Shown one piece after another: positions 16,470 to 25,689 of a stretch of DNA of 64,000 bases. Within the stretch, counting starts at the first letter, position 1, and each line of letters begins with the position of its first letter. Location: assembly GCA_903889245.1 (NCBI GenBank), contig CAISWQ010000119.1, positions 1 to 64,000 on the forward strand, read 5' to 3'. Origin of the DNA: an uncultured Lentisphaerota bacterium (lineage in GTDB: Bacteria > Verrucomicrobiota > Kiritimatiellia > CAIQIC01). The notes beneath the pieces are model-generated. The model made no database searches and was not told the DNA's origin. It was given only the letters and a program-made list of their open reading frames with translations. The position numbers were made by a program, and so were the translations under genes.

Positions 16470-19400
16470 TCAGGATTTCTCCGGGGCTTTGATGACGAGC
16501 CAGGTGACAAGATCAAAGTCGTCGCCGGCGGATGTGGGTGTTTCGGCAGCGGTCGGAAGGACGGCATGGCGACCCGCCTGGAGTGCAGACGCGGCGCGTT
16601 TTCGGAAGGTATGCTCGATGGAGGCCAGCGCCCTCTTGAGCAGACCATCGTAGTGGCTCATGTCTGTGCCGTCTTTTGTGTGCTTGTCGAACAGGTTGCA
16701 GAGTTCCTCGAATGCTGCCGGTTCGCCAGCCGCCAGATCACGAAGCAGGAGCATGGATTCCTTCGGTTGGGCAAAACTGAATCGCACCGTGCCGTCGTCG
16801 TGGACGTAAACGAGGTAGTAAGGGATGAGTGGATTCAGCTTGGTCGTGTCGGCCGGTTTGTCCGCGTCCTTTGTCTTGGCGGCTTCCCGATGGCGTAGGC
16901 AGAATAACACGCCCGGCTGGGCCGCCGGCAGGTCAGCCCTGGGTGGCACGACGGCATACAGACCTTCACCAGCTTCTTCGAGCGCGGCGCGGTTGGCTTC
17001 CAAGTAGCGCAGTAGGTCGAGGCGGAACTCGTCCAACGAAAAGTCGGTGAGCGAGACCGCATCATCGAGGTCTTCGAGGTCCAGAATCTCGTCTTTGAGC
17101 CGTTTGAGTTGCCGGTCGCGGAACAAAAGGTCTTCCTTGATCAGGTCTTCGAGTTGGCCGGGATCGAGTAGGTTGTCGGTCTGGGTCGCCGCCAAATCCA
17201 CCAATGCCATGCGCGCTTCGACGCGGAGTTTGACTCCGAGGTAGTGGTCCAGATCGGCCACAGGCCAGAAATTGACGAGTTGGACGGAATCGTTGCGCGA
17301 TCCGATGCGGTCTATGCGGCCAAATCGCTGGATGATACGGACGGGGTTCCAGTGGATGTCGTAGTTGATGAGCAGGTCGCAATCCTGAAGGTTCTGTCCC
17401 TCGGAAATGCAGTCCGTGGCGATGAGCAGGTCAATTTCCTCGCGCTGGTTCGGGAACCGCGGCGCCTGGTCGGCGCGGCGCTTGGCACGGGGTGAAAAAT
17501 TGGTGAGGATGTCGTCATAATCCGTGCGCCCCAGCGAAGCAGCGTTGCCGCCATCCCCGCATACCAGCCCGACGTGGATCTTGAGTTCCTTGCGTGCCCA
17601 CGGTTCGAGGTTCTCGTGGAGATACCGGGCGGTGTCGGCAAAGGCCGTAAAGACGAGGACCTTTCGGTTGGGCTGGCCGTCGCGGTTGACGCTGGGTTTG
17701 TGAACCTTCGACTCGATAAACTCCTTTAGTTCGGCGAGTTTTCCATCGCGTTTGGCCGTGACAGCCTGCGTCTTTTCGAGCAGGAATTGGAGTTGCGTGC
17801 GGTCGTTGCGAACGGCCTTGAGCCATTCCGGCAACTTCAGGTGTGCGAGGTGAATGCGCCGCCGACCGCCGATGGTGAACTCGTCTTCGTCGAAATCGGG
17901 GTCTTCGAGCTGGTCCGGGGTCAGTGAGTCGTAGTCCACGTCGGGGTTGTCATCAAGATGCTTCTCGAAAACGGTGATCCGTTCTTCGAGTTGGTCAATC
18001 TTGGCGACGGTTCGTTGCAGCGTCAGCCGAAAGGAGTCCACGGAACTTTCGAGGCGCTTGAGGAAGTTGACCTTCATCATCGCAATCAGGATGCGTTCGC
18101 GGCCTTCCTGCGTAAACCCGCCGAGAATCTTGTCTTCGTAGCCGGCTCGGACGTTCGCGGGCAGGTCGTCGCGGAGGAAACTGGTGGGATGATACAGCGC
18201 GAGCCGGAGAGCGCTGATTTCCTTGTCCAGTTGCTCGAAAGAAAGGAAGCGTTGCTGGAGGTCTATCTGGGCGTGAATGGCTTTGGGAGGCGGGCGCCGC
18301 GGGAAGCCGCCGAGATGCTCCATCTCCTTGGCGTAGTACGCGGCGACCTGCCGGCGTGAGCGGGCGATGCTGAGGCCGTCGAGCAACTTGAAGAAGTCCC
18401 CGCCAATGGCAGCGAGAAGATCGCGGGTCTTGCGCTTGCCGGGGGGCATCTTCGCCCAGGTGGTGAATTGAGCCTGCGCCTGCCGGGATGTTTCCTTCAC
18501 CGATTCGATATTGAGTTTCTCGACAAAGGCCGCATCTGCCTTGCCGTCACGCGCCACGTCGCCTCCGGCGATAAACGAAATCTGGTTGCGGAGATCGGCC
18601 AATTGATTGTTCACCGGTGTCGCGGACAACAACAAAACCTTCGTCCGGACGCCGGAAGAGATGATGTCTTCAATCAGGCGCTGATATCGGCTACGGCGCG
18701 CTGTCGTGTCGCCGGGACGCTGGGTCGCGAGCTTGTTGTTGCGGAAGTTGTGGGACTCATCAATCACGACCAGGTCGTACGCGCCCCAGTTGAGAGCTTC
18801 GAGGTGTACCCCGTTGACTGTGCCGGATTCCCGGGAGAGGTCGGTATGGTGGAGCACATCGTAACGGAACTTATCGTCCGAAAAGGGATTGAGGGAACCC
18901 GGATAGCGGAAGATGGTCCAGTTGCGGCTGAGTTTCTTCGGGCAGAGCACCAAGACTCGTTCGTTGCGCAACTCGAAATACTTAATCACGGCCAAAGCGG
19001 TGTAGGTCTTACCCAGCCCCACGCTGTCGGCCAGGATACAGCCGTTGTAACCGAGAATTTTGTTGATGGCCGCTTTCGCACCGTCCTTCTGGAAGGAGAA
19101 CAGCGTTCGCCAAATCCGGGTATCTGGGAGAGCAACTTGCCGGAGGTTCTCGTCGAGATCGCGAGTGCCGTCGAGGTAATCGCGAAACAGGTGAAACAGC
19201 GTCAGGTAGTAGATGAACTGCGGCGGCTGGTTTGCGTAGAGTTGGTCGAGGTACTGCAGAACTTCCTGTCTCACATCCTCGACGAGCGCGGGATCGTTCC
19301 AAAGTTCGTCAAACCACTGTTTCAAGTCCTGACGATCGCGGTTGCTGTCAACCACCAGATTCAACTCGATGTTGCTGTTGCCTGTGGCGAGACCCAGGCC

Positions 19401-19841
19401 GTGCATGGTGAAATTTGAACTGCCAAGGATGGCCTCCTCTACGCCGGCATTGGCGATATGGTACATCTTCCCGTGCAGGAGTTGGGCGTGGCGCACAGAG
19501 CGGATGTCCACTTTCTGCCGAATCCAATCGGCACAATCGCGAGCCACCCGTTTCTGCTCCAACTTGTTTGTCAGTTGCAGGCCATGGCTATCGAGAACGA
19601 ACGCCTTCGTTGCGGTCTTGTCGGGATCGAGAGACTTGATGAAGCGCGGCTCACCAAACAGGAAATCGAGATGGTCAACCTGGTCGAGATGCTCACGAAG
19701 AGCGTCGTAAGCGTAAATCGTGAAGTAAGCCGAAACCACCGAGAGCCGCGAGCCTGATTGGATCTTCTCCCGCAGAAATTCCGCAACGATGCCGCGATGG
19801 TGATTGTCGCGGATGCCAGACGTGGAAAGTGGTGGTGTCAT
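16470..19841 (-). CDS. SNF2-family helicase with N-terminal PLD-like domain
   Basis: A 1123-residue protein. The N-terminal 200 residues are phospholipase D-like, with HGK at about residue 123 and GSSNFT 20 residues later; the usual Asp of HxKxxxxD is not where expected, so nuclease activity is uncertain. A superfamily 2 motor follows: DSVGLGKT (about 270), VVIDESHNF (about 358), LLLSATPVNN, KVLVFTAFADTARYL, and QRFGRIDRIGS (about 837). This is a SNF2/HepA-like translocase, not a simple DEAD-box enzyme. The start is 20 nt after the HTH gene and the stop is 2 nt before the DinD/BRO gene. Helicase-PLD proteins beside a methyltransferase occur in DISARM-like, Mokosh-like and several unnamed defence loci. 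This gene order does not match any that I know. Confidence 0.9.
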   Translation of the reverse strand: MTPPLSTSGIRDNHHRGIVAEFLREKIQSGSRLSVVSAYFTIYAYDALREHLDQVDHLDFLFGEPRFIKSLDPDKTATKAFVLDSHGLQLTNKLEQKRVARDCADWIRQKVDIRSVRHAQLLHGKMYHIANAGVEEAILGSSNFTMHGLGLATGNSNIELNLVVDSNRDRQDLKQWFDELWNDPALVEDVRQEVLQYLDQLYANQPPQFIYYLTLFHLFRDYLDGTRDLDENLRQVALPDTRIWRTLFSFQKDGAKAAINKILGYNGCILADSVGLGKTYTALAVIKYFELRNERVLVLCPKKLSRNWTIFRYPGSLNPFSDDKFRYDVLHHTDLSRESGTVNGVHLEALNWGAYDLVVIDESHNFRNNKLATQRPGDTTARRSRYQRLIEDIISSGVRTKVLLLSATPVNNQLADLRNQISFIAGGDVARDGKADAAFVEKLNIESVKETSRQAQAQFTTWAKMPPGKRKTRDLLAAIGGDFFKLLDGLSIARSRRQVAAYYAKEMEHLGGFPRRPPPKAIHAQIDLQQRFLSFEQLDKEISALRLALYHPTSFLRDDLPANVRAGYEDKILGGFTQEGRERILIAMMKVNFLKRLESSVDSFRLTLQRTVAKIDQLEERITVFEKHLDDNPDVDYDSLTPDQLEDPDFDEDEFTIGGRRRIHLAHLKLPEWLKAVRNDRTQLQFLLEKTQAVTAKRDGKLAELKEFIESKVHKPSVNRDGQPNRKVLVFTAFADTARYLHENLEPWARKELKIHVGLVCGDGGNAASLGRTDYDDILTNFSPRAKRRADQAPRFPNQREEIDLLIATDCISEGQNLQDCDLLINYDIHWNPVRIIQRFGRIDRIGSRNDSVQLVNFWPVADLDHYLGVKLRVEARMALVDLAATQTDNLLDPGQLEDLIKEDLLFRDRQLKRLKDEILDLEDLDDAVSLTDFSLDEFRLDLLRYLEANRAALEEAGEGLYAVVPPRADLPAAQPGVLFCLRHREAAKTKDADKPADTTKLNPLIPYYLVYVHDDGTVRFSFAQPKESMLLLRDLAAGEPAAFEELCNLFDKHTKDGTDMSHYDGLLKRALASIEHTFRKRAASALQAGRHAVLPTAAETPTSAGDDFDLVTWLVIKAPEKS

Positions 19842-19861
19842 TTAGCCCTTGAAAGTCGTCG

Positions 19862-20056
19862 CTATCCAGCATCCTCCGCCGCTTTGCCAGCCTGAACCCA
19901 CGCGTCAACCTCGGTGGCCTTGAATTTCCAGAGACGGCCGACCTTGTGAGCAGGAAGTTTTTTGCGTTCGATCCACTTGTAGACCGTGTCTGGGTTCACG
20001 CCGAGATGTGCGGCGATCTCCTCAACTGATAGCCAGCGTTCTTGTTGCATCGTCAT
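19862..20056 (-). CDS. Excisionase-family helix-turn-helix protein
   Basis: A 64-residue protein with the HTH_17/excisionase pattern: WLSVEEIAAHLGVNPDTVYK, then WIERKKLPAHKVGRLWKF ending in VDAWV. Such proteins bind DNA as winged-helix MerR-like domains and act as excisionases or small regulators. The ATG at 20056 (MTMQQERW) is chosen, with a second ATG two codons later also possible. It is the first gene of the five-gene operon and could be its autoregulator. No integrase lies nearby, so a role in excision is not supported by context. Confidence 0.85.
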   Translation of the reverse strand: MTMQQERWLSVEEIAAHLGVNPDTVYKWIERKKLPAHKVGRLWKFKATEVDAWVQAGKAAEDAG

Positions 20057-20710
20057 TTCCGTTTCTGACTCCGCGCCGGATTCGCCCAGCACATGGGTTG
20101 AAAACGGGATGCACCGTAGCAGACGATGTCCAAGGAAGCCAGTGGAAATCGGTCAAAACTGGCCTAAATGGAAACCGAAGCATGCTCGCCAGCGCCCCAC
20201 TTCCTTTCCGGCGCTTGCGGGCATGTTTCTACCTCATCCCGTGAACGGAGCGCACAGCAACCGGCATGACATCCCGATGCTTCATCGGGATGGCGTGACG
20301 GGTGCGCGCGGAGTGAACCCGGCGTAGCCGGACCGCGAATGGCTAGCGGCCCGACCCCAGCGACGGTCAGCTTGCGCCAGCCGAAGCGGTGAGGCCCGAC
20401 GCGCCTGCGCGGTCGGGATTTGGTTCACTCTGGCCCCAGTACGGCGGTTCGCACGGGATTCAAGAGACACCGCCAGTTCCCGGCTCAATGGCCGCCATCC
20501 TCTCGTCTTATTCACGCATGTTCTCTTTAGCGCGGCCACTATTTCGGATCAATCAGACGTTATCGCTTAAACTGGCAAAAATATTTTCAACACAACGCTT
20601 GTGTTTAGCGAATAATCGTATAGTATCCGCCCGCTCGTTGCGTTATGGAGCAGCAATGCCAGACAAATGACGGTTGATAGCGTTGAAAGCGGAAAGAATA
20701 AAGCAGGTGC
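20057..20710. other. Non-coding gap with a bipartite inverted repeat
   Basis: About 650 bp without a supported gene. GAGTGAACC (20311-20319) is complementary to GGTTCACTC (20422-20430), and inside these GACCGCG (20331-20337) pairs with CGCGGTC (20408-20414). This gives a two-box stem around about 70 nt of GC-rich sequence. A small hairpin CATCCCGATG-CTT-CATCGGGATG lies at about 20271-20293. The right end (20540-20640) is noticeably AT-rich and holds the ilvB promoter candidate. Confidence 0.55.
20599..20626 (+). promoter_or_regulatory. Candidate sigma70 promoter for ilvBN
   Basis: TTGTGT (20599-20604), a 16-bp spacer, then TAGTAT (20621-20626), in the only AT-rich stretch of this neighbourhood, 85 bp upstream of the ilvB start. 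An overlapping TATAGT at 20619-20624 is an alternative -10. No leader peptide or T-box fold was recognised. Confidence 0.4.
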
Positions 20711-22444
20711 ATGATGACAAAGACAAGCAGTAACTGGGATGGCGCGCAGATGCTGGTCAAAAGCCTCGAAAAGGAAGGCGTCGAATGCATGTTCGGCATT
20801 CCGGGCGGGGCGACGATCCCCATCTTCGATGCGCTGGTGACGACAGGGACGAAGATCAAGTTCGTGCTGACGCGGCATGAGCAAGCGGCGACGCACATGG
20901 CCGATGGCTATGCCCGCGCGACCGGCAAGCCGGCGGTGGTGCTCGTCACCAGCGGGCCGGGCGCCACCAACACGGTAACCGGCATCCTGACCGCGCACAT
21001 GGATTCGGTCCCGATGATCGTGCTCTCCGGCCAGGCGGCGGCGCACATGCTGGGCAAGGACGCCTTTCAGGAGGCCGACATCTACGGCATGACGATGCCG
21101 ATCATCAAGCACAGCTACCTGATTCACGACACGAATCACATCCCGCGGATCGTGCGCGAGGCCTACCACATCGCCACGACCGGGCGGCCAGGGCCGGTCC
21201 TGATTGATGTCCCGAAGAATGTCAGCGTCGCGCCGTTTGCCGGCGACCCGGAGGCCGCGATGGATCTGCCGGGCTACGATCCCACGCCGGCCGCGCCCGA
21301 TCCGCGCCTGATCCAGGCGATCGCCGGCGCGCTCCAGAAGGCGCGCAAGCCGCTCCTCCTGCTCGGTCACGGCGCGATCATCGCCGATGCCTGCGCCGCC
21401 ATCCGCGCGCTGGCGGAAAAGCTGCATGCGCCGGTGACGAACACGCTGCTGGGCAAGGGCAGTTTCCCGGAGACGCATCCGCTCTCGCTGGGCATGCTGG
21501 GCATGCACGGCACGGCTTACGCCAACAAGGCGATGGTCGAGGCCGATCTCATCCTGAACTTCGGCTCGCGTTTCGACGACCGCATCCTAGGCATCCCGGC
21601 GCGGTTCGGGCGCGACGCCGTGAAGATCCATGTGGATATTGACCCGGCCGAGATCGGGAAGATGATCCAGCCCGACATCGCCTGCGTCGGTGATGCGCGC
21701 ATGGTGGCGGAGGCGCTGCTCAAGGCCGTCGGCAAGGGCGACACGGCCGACTGGCTCAAGCGGATCAACGCCTATAAGAAGGAATTCCCGCTGCACTACC
21801 GCCGGACCGGCGGGCTGAAGATGCAGCACGTGATCGAGGAGTTGTTCACGCTGACCGGCGGCAAGGCCATCGTCGCGACGGACGTGGGCCAGCATCAGAT
21901 GTGGACGGCGCAATATTGGAAGGTGGATCAGCGGAACAACTGGTTGAGCTCCGGCGGCGCGGGCACGATGGGCTTCGGCCTGCCGGCGGCCATCGGCGCG
22001 CAATTCGGGCGGCCGAAGGACCTGGTCATTTCGTTCTCCGGCGACGGCGGCTTCCAGATGACGATGGCGGACCTCGCCACCGCGTGCAACCACAAGCTGC
22101 CGATCAAGGCGATCGTGCTCAACAACAGCTACCTGGGGATGGTGCGCCAGTGGCAGGAACTGTTCTATGACGACCGCAAGAGCGGCGTGGACCTGCTGGG
22201 CAACCCCGACTTCGCGAAGTTCGCCGAGTCCTACGGCGCGCTCGGCCTGCGCATCAAGCGCGCCGCCGACGTGCGCAAGGTGCTGACCCGCGCGCTCGAA
22301 TATGACAAGGGCCCGTGCGTCGTGGATGTCCACGTCCACAAGGAACAGAACGTGTTCCCGATGGTGCCCGCGGGCAAGGCGCTCGAAGACATGATCATCG
22401 AGCCGCGTCCGCGCCGCGGGCGGCCGCCGGCGCGCAAGAAATAA
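20711..22444 (+). CDS. ilvB: Acetolactate synthase large subunit
   Basis: A 577-residue thiamine-diphosphate enzyme making acetolactate or acetohydroxybutyrate, the first common step to valine, leucine and isoleucine. The N-terminal domain shows [15 protein letters not shown] and the catalytic Glu in the [20 protein letters not shown] block. The C-terminal domain shows [15 protein letters not shown] and later [12 protein letters not shown], the thiamine-diphosphate motif with bound metal. Tandem ATGs at 20711 and 20714 both follow GCAGG. ilvN starts 33 nt downstream, as expected for the holoenzyme. Confidence 0.95.
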   Translation: MMTKTSSNWDGAQMLVKSLEKEGVECMFGIPGGATIPIFDALVTTGTKIKFVLTRHEQAATHMADGYARATGKPAVVLVTSGPGATNTVTGILTAHMDSVPMIVLSGQAAAHMLGKDAFQEADIYGMTMPIIKHSYLIHDTNHIPRIVREAYHIATTGRPGPVLIDVPKNVSVAPFAGDPEAAMDLPGYDPTPAAPDPRLIQAIAGALQKARKPLLLLGHGAIIADACAAIRALAEKLHAPVTNTLLGKGSFPETHPLSLGMLGMHGTAYANKAMVEADLILNFGSRFDDRILGIPARFGRDAVKIHVDIDPAEIGKMIQPDIACVGDARMVAEALLKAVGKGDTADWLKRINAYKKEFPLHYRRTGGLKMQHVIEELFTLTGGKAIVATDVGQHQMWTAQYWKVDQRNNWLSSGGAGTMGFGLPAAIGAQFGRPKDLVISFSGDGGFQMTMADLATACNHKLPIKAIVLNNSYLGMVRQWQELFYDDRKSGVDLLGNPDFAKFAESYGALGLRIKRAADVRKVLTRALEYDKGPCVVDVHVHKEQNVFPMVPAGKALEDMIIEPRPRRGRPPARKK

Positions 22445-22477
22445 CGGCCACCCGGACAACATCAAAAGGAAACTGCC

Positions 22478-22981
22478 ATGCAAACTAGTGCCATTGCCAG
22501 CCATACCTTGAGCGTCGTCGTCGCCAACAAACCCGGCGTGCTGGCGCGGATCGCGCACGTTTTCGCGCGGCGCGGCTTCAACATTGATTCGCTCGTCGTC
22601 TCCTCCTCGATGGAGGGGAACGTCTCGCGCATGACCATCACCGCGCTCGGCGATCCCGCCAACCTCCAGCAGATCATCGAGCAGGTGAAGAAGCTCGTGG
22701 ACGTGATCCATTGCACCGACCACACCGGCGAGGACGTGGTCGTCAAGGAGATGGCGCTGGTCAAGGTCCACGCCGGCGTCGCCGCGCGCACCGAGGTGCT
22801 CCAGATCGCCGACCACTTCAAGGCCGAGAGCGTGGATATGACCGAGACCTCGATGATCATCATGGCCGTCGGCGATAGCGAGAAGATCGAGGCCATGCTC
22901 AAGCTGCTGAAAAAATTCAAGGTCGTCGAGCTGTGCCGCACCGGCAAGGTCGTCATGGCGCGCGGCGAAGAGCCGACCTGA
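22478..22981 (+). CDS. ilvN: Acetolactate synthase small (regulatory) subunit
   Basis: A 167-residue subunit with an N-terminal ACT domain (HTLSVVVANKPGVLARIAHV, then FARRGFNIDSL) that binds valine in the family and confers feedback control. A second domain (about 85-160) completes the usual IlvN/IlvH length. The ATG is preceded by AAAAGGA. It is encoded directly after ilvB and 2 nt before the cysteine-cluster gene. Confidence 0.95.
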   Translation: MQTSAIASHTLSVVVANKPGVLARIAHVFARRGFNIDSLVVSSSMEGNVSRMTITALGDPANLQQIIEQVKKLVDVIHCTDHTGEDVVVKEMALVKVHAGVAARTEVLQIADHFKAESVDMTETSMIIMAVGDSEKIEAMLKLLKKFKVVELCRTGKVVMARGEEPT

Positions 22982-22983
22982 CC

Positions 22984-23286
22984 GTGGAAACATTCGCGTG
23001 CCAGGCGTGCGGGACGTGCTGCCGCTGGAGCGGGCACGTCCTGCTGACGGAAGCGGACCTCACCGCTCTAGCGCGGCATCTCGGCCTGACCGAGGACGAG
23101 TTCATCCAGCGCCATACGACCCTGGCGGCGAACCGCGCGCAGCTCACCTTGCTGGACCAACCCGGCGGCGCGTGCTGTTTTCTGGAGGCGGACAACCGGT
23201 GCCGCGTCTATTCCGCGCGCCCGCGGCAGTGCCGCGACTTTCCGCACGCCTGGCGCGTCAGCGGCTGCCCCGCTTTGTCGCGCTGA
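22984..23286 (+). CDS. YkgJ-family cysteine-cluster protein
   Basis: A 100-residue protein with FACQACGTCCRWSGH near the start, CCFLEADNRCRVYSARPRQC further on, and CRDFPHAW. This is the Cys-rich pattern of YkgJ (UPF0153) proteins, thought to bind zinc or an iron-sulfur cluster; their function is not settled. The GTG at 22984, 2 nt after the ilvN stop, is the only start close to the conserved region. Translation is probably coupled to ilvN. A functional link to acetolactate synthase is not known. Confidence 0.85.
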   Translation: METFACQACGTCCRWSGHVLLTEADLTALARHLGLTEDEFIQRHTTLAANRAQLTLLDQPGGACCFLEADNRCRVYSARPRQCRDFPHAWRVSGCPALSR

Positions 23287-23287
23287 A

Positions 23288-23433
23288 GCTTCCAGGGGTT
23301 GGAAAAGCTGGGGGCGATTTTTCCCGACATTGGAAACTTGCGCCACGAGTTTTTCCAGGCCTTGGAAAAACCAGACAAATCTTTTCCGGGCCTTGGAAGA
23401 AAAACATGCCGCTGTGTTCCAGCTTGGACAGCA
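23288..23433. repeat. Phased palindrome array D (5 copies) between convergent genes
   Basis: Copies start at 23288, 23319, 23351 and 23382, with a degenerate fifth at about 23415 (steps 31, 32, 31, 33). It fills the space between the convergent YkgJ-type gene and hemL. It could act as a two-way terminator, though the flanking T/A runs are short. Confidence 0.88.
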
Positions 23434-23434
23434 G

Positions 23435-24709
23435 TCAGCGGGTAGCAAGGGCGCGGGCGGCGGCGGCGCTGAAGGCTTTGATGTCGGCGGTGGTGTGGGC
23501 GGCGGAGATGAACGCGGCCTCGAACTGCGCCGGCGGCAGATAAATTCCATGGTCCAGCATCGCGTGGAAAAACTTCGCAAAGGCGGCGGTGTCGCAGCGC
23601 TTGGCGTCGCTCATGTTGCAAATCGGCGCGGTGGTGAAGAAGGGCGTGAACAGGCTGCCGAGCTGTGCGCAGTGCGCCTTGATGCCGTGCTGCTTCGCGG
23701 CGGCATTGAAACCGGCGGCGAGCTGCGCGGCGAGCTTCTCGATTTTCGGATACGGATTTTCGCTCCGCAAAATCTGCAACGTGGTCAGGCCGGCGGCGAC
23801 GGCGACCGGGTTGCCGGAGAGCGTGCCGGCCTGATAGACGCGACCGAGCGGCGCGAGCAGGTCCATGATCCCGGCGCGGCCGCCGAACGCGCCCATCGGC
23901 AACCCGCCGCCGATGATCTTGCCGAGGCAGGTGAGGTCGGGCGTGACGCCGCAGATTTTGCCGTAGGTGGTCGGGCCAAGGCGGAAACCGGTGATGACTT
24001 CGTCGAAGATCAGCACCGCGCCGCACGCGGTTGCGAATTCGCGCAGGCCGGCGAGGTAGCCCGGCAGCGGCGGAACCAAGCCCATGTTGCCGGCGACCGG
24101 CTCGACGAGAATCGCCGCGAGTTCGCCGCCGGACTTGGCGACGAGCGCGCGGACGGCCTCGAGATCGTTGTAAGGCAGGACGAACGTATCCGCCGCCGCG
24201 CCCGGCGTGACGCCGGCCGAGGAGGCAACGCCACCCGTCAGCAGGCCGCTGCCGGCGGCGACGAGCAGGCAGTCGCTGTGGCCGTGATAGCAGCCCTCGA
24301 ATTTGAGGACCTTGTTACGGCCGGTGTAGCCGCGCGCCACGCGCAGCGCCGACATCACGGCCTCGGTGCCGGAGCTGACCAGGCGGACTTTCCCGAGATA
24401 GGGCACACATTGCTGCAGCAACTCGGCAAATTCGACCTCGCGTTCCGTGCATGCACCGAACGTCATGCCATCGGCCGCCGCCTGCTGAACCGCAGCGACG
24501 ACTTCGGCCCGTGCGTGACCAAGAATCAACGGCCCCCAAGAGCCGCAGTAATCGGTCAGCTCCCGGCCCTCGGCTGTAAGCGCTTTACAGCCCATACCAC
24601 GCCCAAAAAACACAGGTTCGCCTCCCACAGAACGGAATGCGCGAACGGGGCTATTCACTCCACCAGGGATCATTTTTTGTGCGCGAGCGAATAACTCTCT
24701 TGAGGTCAT
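23435..24709 (-). CDS. hemL: Glutamate-1-semialdehyde 2,1-aminomutase
   Basis: A 424-residue PLP enzyme converting glutamate-1-semialdehyde to 5-aminolevulinate. The opening (SRELFARAQKMIPGGVNSPV and VRAFRSVGG) is diagnostic. The PLP lysine lies in CLGKIIGGGLPMGAFGG. GSWGPLILGH and TLSGNPVAVAAG are other family blocks, and length is normal. The start overlaps the hemB stop as ATGA. It is the last gene of the seven-gene heme operon. It supplies aminolevulinate from the product of the glutamyl-tRNA reductase encoded upstream, so the organism uses the C5 route. Confidence 0.96.
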   Translation of the reverse strand: MTSRELFARAQKMIPGGVNSPVRAFRSVGGEPVFFGRGMGCKALTAEGRELTDYCGSWGPLILGHARAEVVAAVQQAAADGMTFGACTEREVEFAELLQQCVPYLGKVRLVSSGTEAVMSALRVARGYTGRNKVLKFEGCYHGHSDCLLVAAGSGLLTGGVASSAGVTPGAAADTFVLPYNDLEAVRALVAKSGGELAAILVEPVAGNMGLVPPLPGYLAGLREFATACGAVLIFDEVITGFRLGPTTYGKICGVTPDLTCLGKIIGGGLPMGAFGGRAGIMDLLAPLGRVYQAGTLSGNPVAVAAGLTTLQILRSENPYPKIEKLAAQLAAGFNAAAKQHGIKAHCAQLGSLFTPFFTTAPICNMSDAKRCDTAAFAKFFHAMLDHGIYLPPAQFEAAFISAAHTTADIKAFSAAAARALATR

Positions 24710-25689
24710 GGTTTCAGTAGTTCCTCGTATCGATTAGCCCAATACGAAATGAAGATGTCGGTTCCGGCGCGGGCGAGGGCGAGGGTGGCTTCGCGGACCA
24801 TGGCGCTGAGGTCGCCCCAGCCGCGCGCGGCGGTGGCGTGGAGCATGGCGTATTCGCCGCTGACGTTGTAGGCGGCGATGGGCAGCTTGGTCTGCTGGCG
24901 CAGGCGCGTGATGACGTCGAGGTAGAAGAGGGCGGGCTTGACCATCAGGATGTCGGCGCCCTCGGCTTCGTCGAGCGCGGACTCGCGCAGGGCGGTGCGC
25001 AGGTCGGCGGCGGAGGCCTGGTAGCCGCGACGGTCGCCGGACTTGGGCGCGGATTGTTCGGCCTCGCGGAACGGGCCGTACATGGCGGAGGCGAACTTGG
25101 TCGAGTAGCTCATCAGTCCGGTCGCGGTGAATCCGGCACCGTCGAGCGCGCCGCGGATGGCGGCGACCTGTCCATCCATCATCGCGCTGGGGGCGACGAT
25201 GTGCGCGCCGGCCTCGGCGTGCGAGAGCGCGGTCTTGGCGAGCAGCTTCAGGGTGGCGTCGTTATCCACCTCGCCGGCCTTGGTCAGTACACCGCAGTGG
25301 CCGTGATTCGTATAGGCGCAGAGACAGACATCGCTGATGACGACAAGCTCGGGGAACTCGCGACGGATGCTGCGGAGGGCCTGCTGCACGGCGGCTTTCG
25401 GATGGAAGGCGGCGCTGCCGCGCGCGTCCTTACCGCCATCGGGCACGCCGAAGAGGAGAACGCCGCCGATGCCTTGCTTCACGACCGGGGCGAGTTCGCG
25501 GAGGAGTTCATCGCCGCTCAAGCGGTACTGGCCGGGCATGGCGGAAATTTCCTCGCGCCGTTTCCGGCCGGAAACGACGAAAACCGGCCACACGAATTTT
25601 TCCGGGCCGGGCAAGGCGAGACCGGTCATCCGGCGCAGCGCTTCCGTTGCGCGCAGGCGCCGCAGGCGTACCGCTGGAAATCCGTTCAT
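24706..25689 (-). CDS. hemB: Delta-aminolevulinic acid dehydratase (porphobilinogen synthase)
   Basis: A 327-residue enzyme joining two aminolevulinates into porphobilinogen. The active-site zinc cysteines are present in DVCLCAYTNHGHCG. The two Schiff-base lysines are in SYSTKFASA and in ILMVKPALF. The opening RLRRLRATEALRRM and ISAMPGQYRLS fit the family start, so the ATG at 25689 is accepted. Both ends overlap neighbours by 4 nt (24706-24709 and 25686-25689), marking tight coupling with hemL and the hemC-cobA-hemD fusion. Confidence 0.96.
   Translation of the reverse strand: MNGFPAVRLRRLRATEALRRMTGLALPGPEKFVWPVFVVSGRKRREEISAMPGQYRLSGDELLRELAPVVKQGIGGVLLFGVPDGGKDARGSAAFHPKAAVQQALRSIRREFPELVVISDVCLCAYTNHGHCGVLTKAGEVDNDATLKLLAKTALSHAEAGAHIVAPSAMMDGQVAAIRGALDGAGFTATGLMSYSTKFASAMYGPFREAEQSAPKSGDRRGYQASAADLRTALRESALDEAEGADILMVKPALFYLDVITRLRQQTKLPIAAYNVSGEYAMLHATAARGWGDLSAMVREATLALARAGTDIFISYWANRYEELLKP

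Noticed and set aside
19862-20056. Excisionase of a prophage or integrative element
   Set aside because: The fold fits, but there is no integrase, no attachment repeat and no phage gene nearby; a regulator of the operon is more likely.
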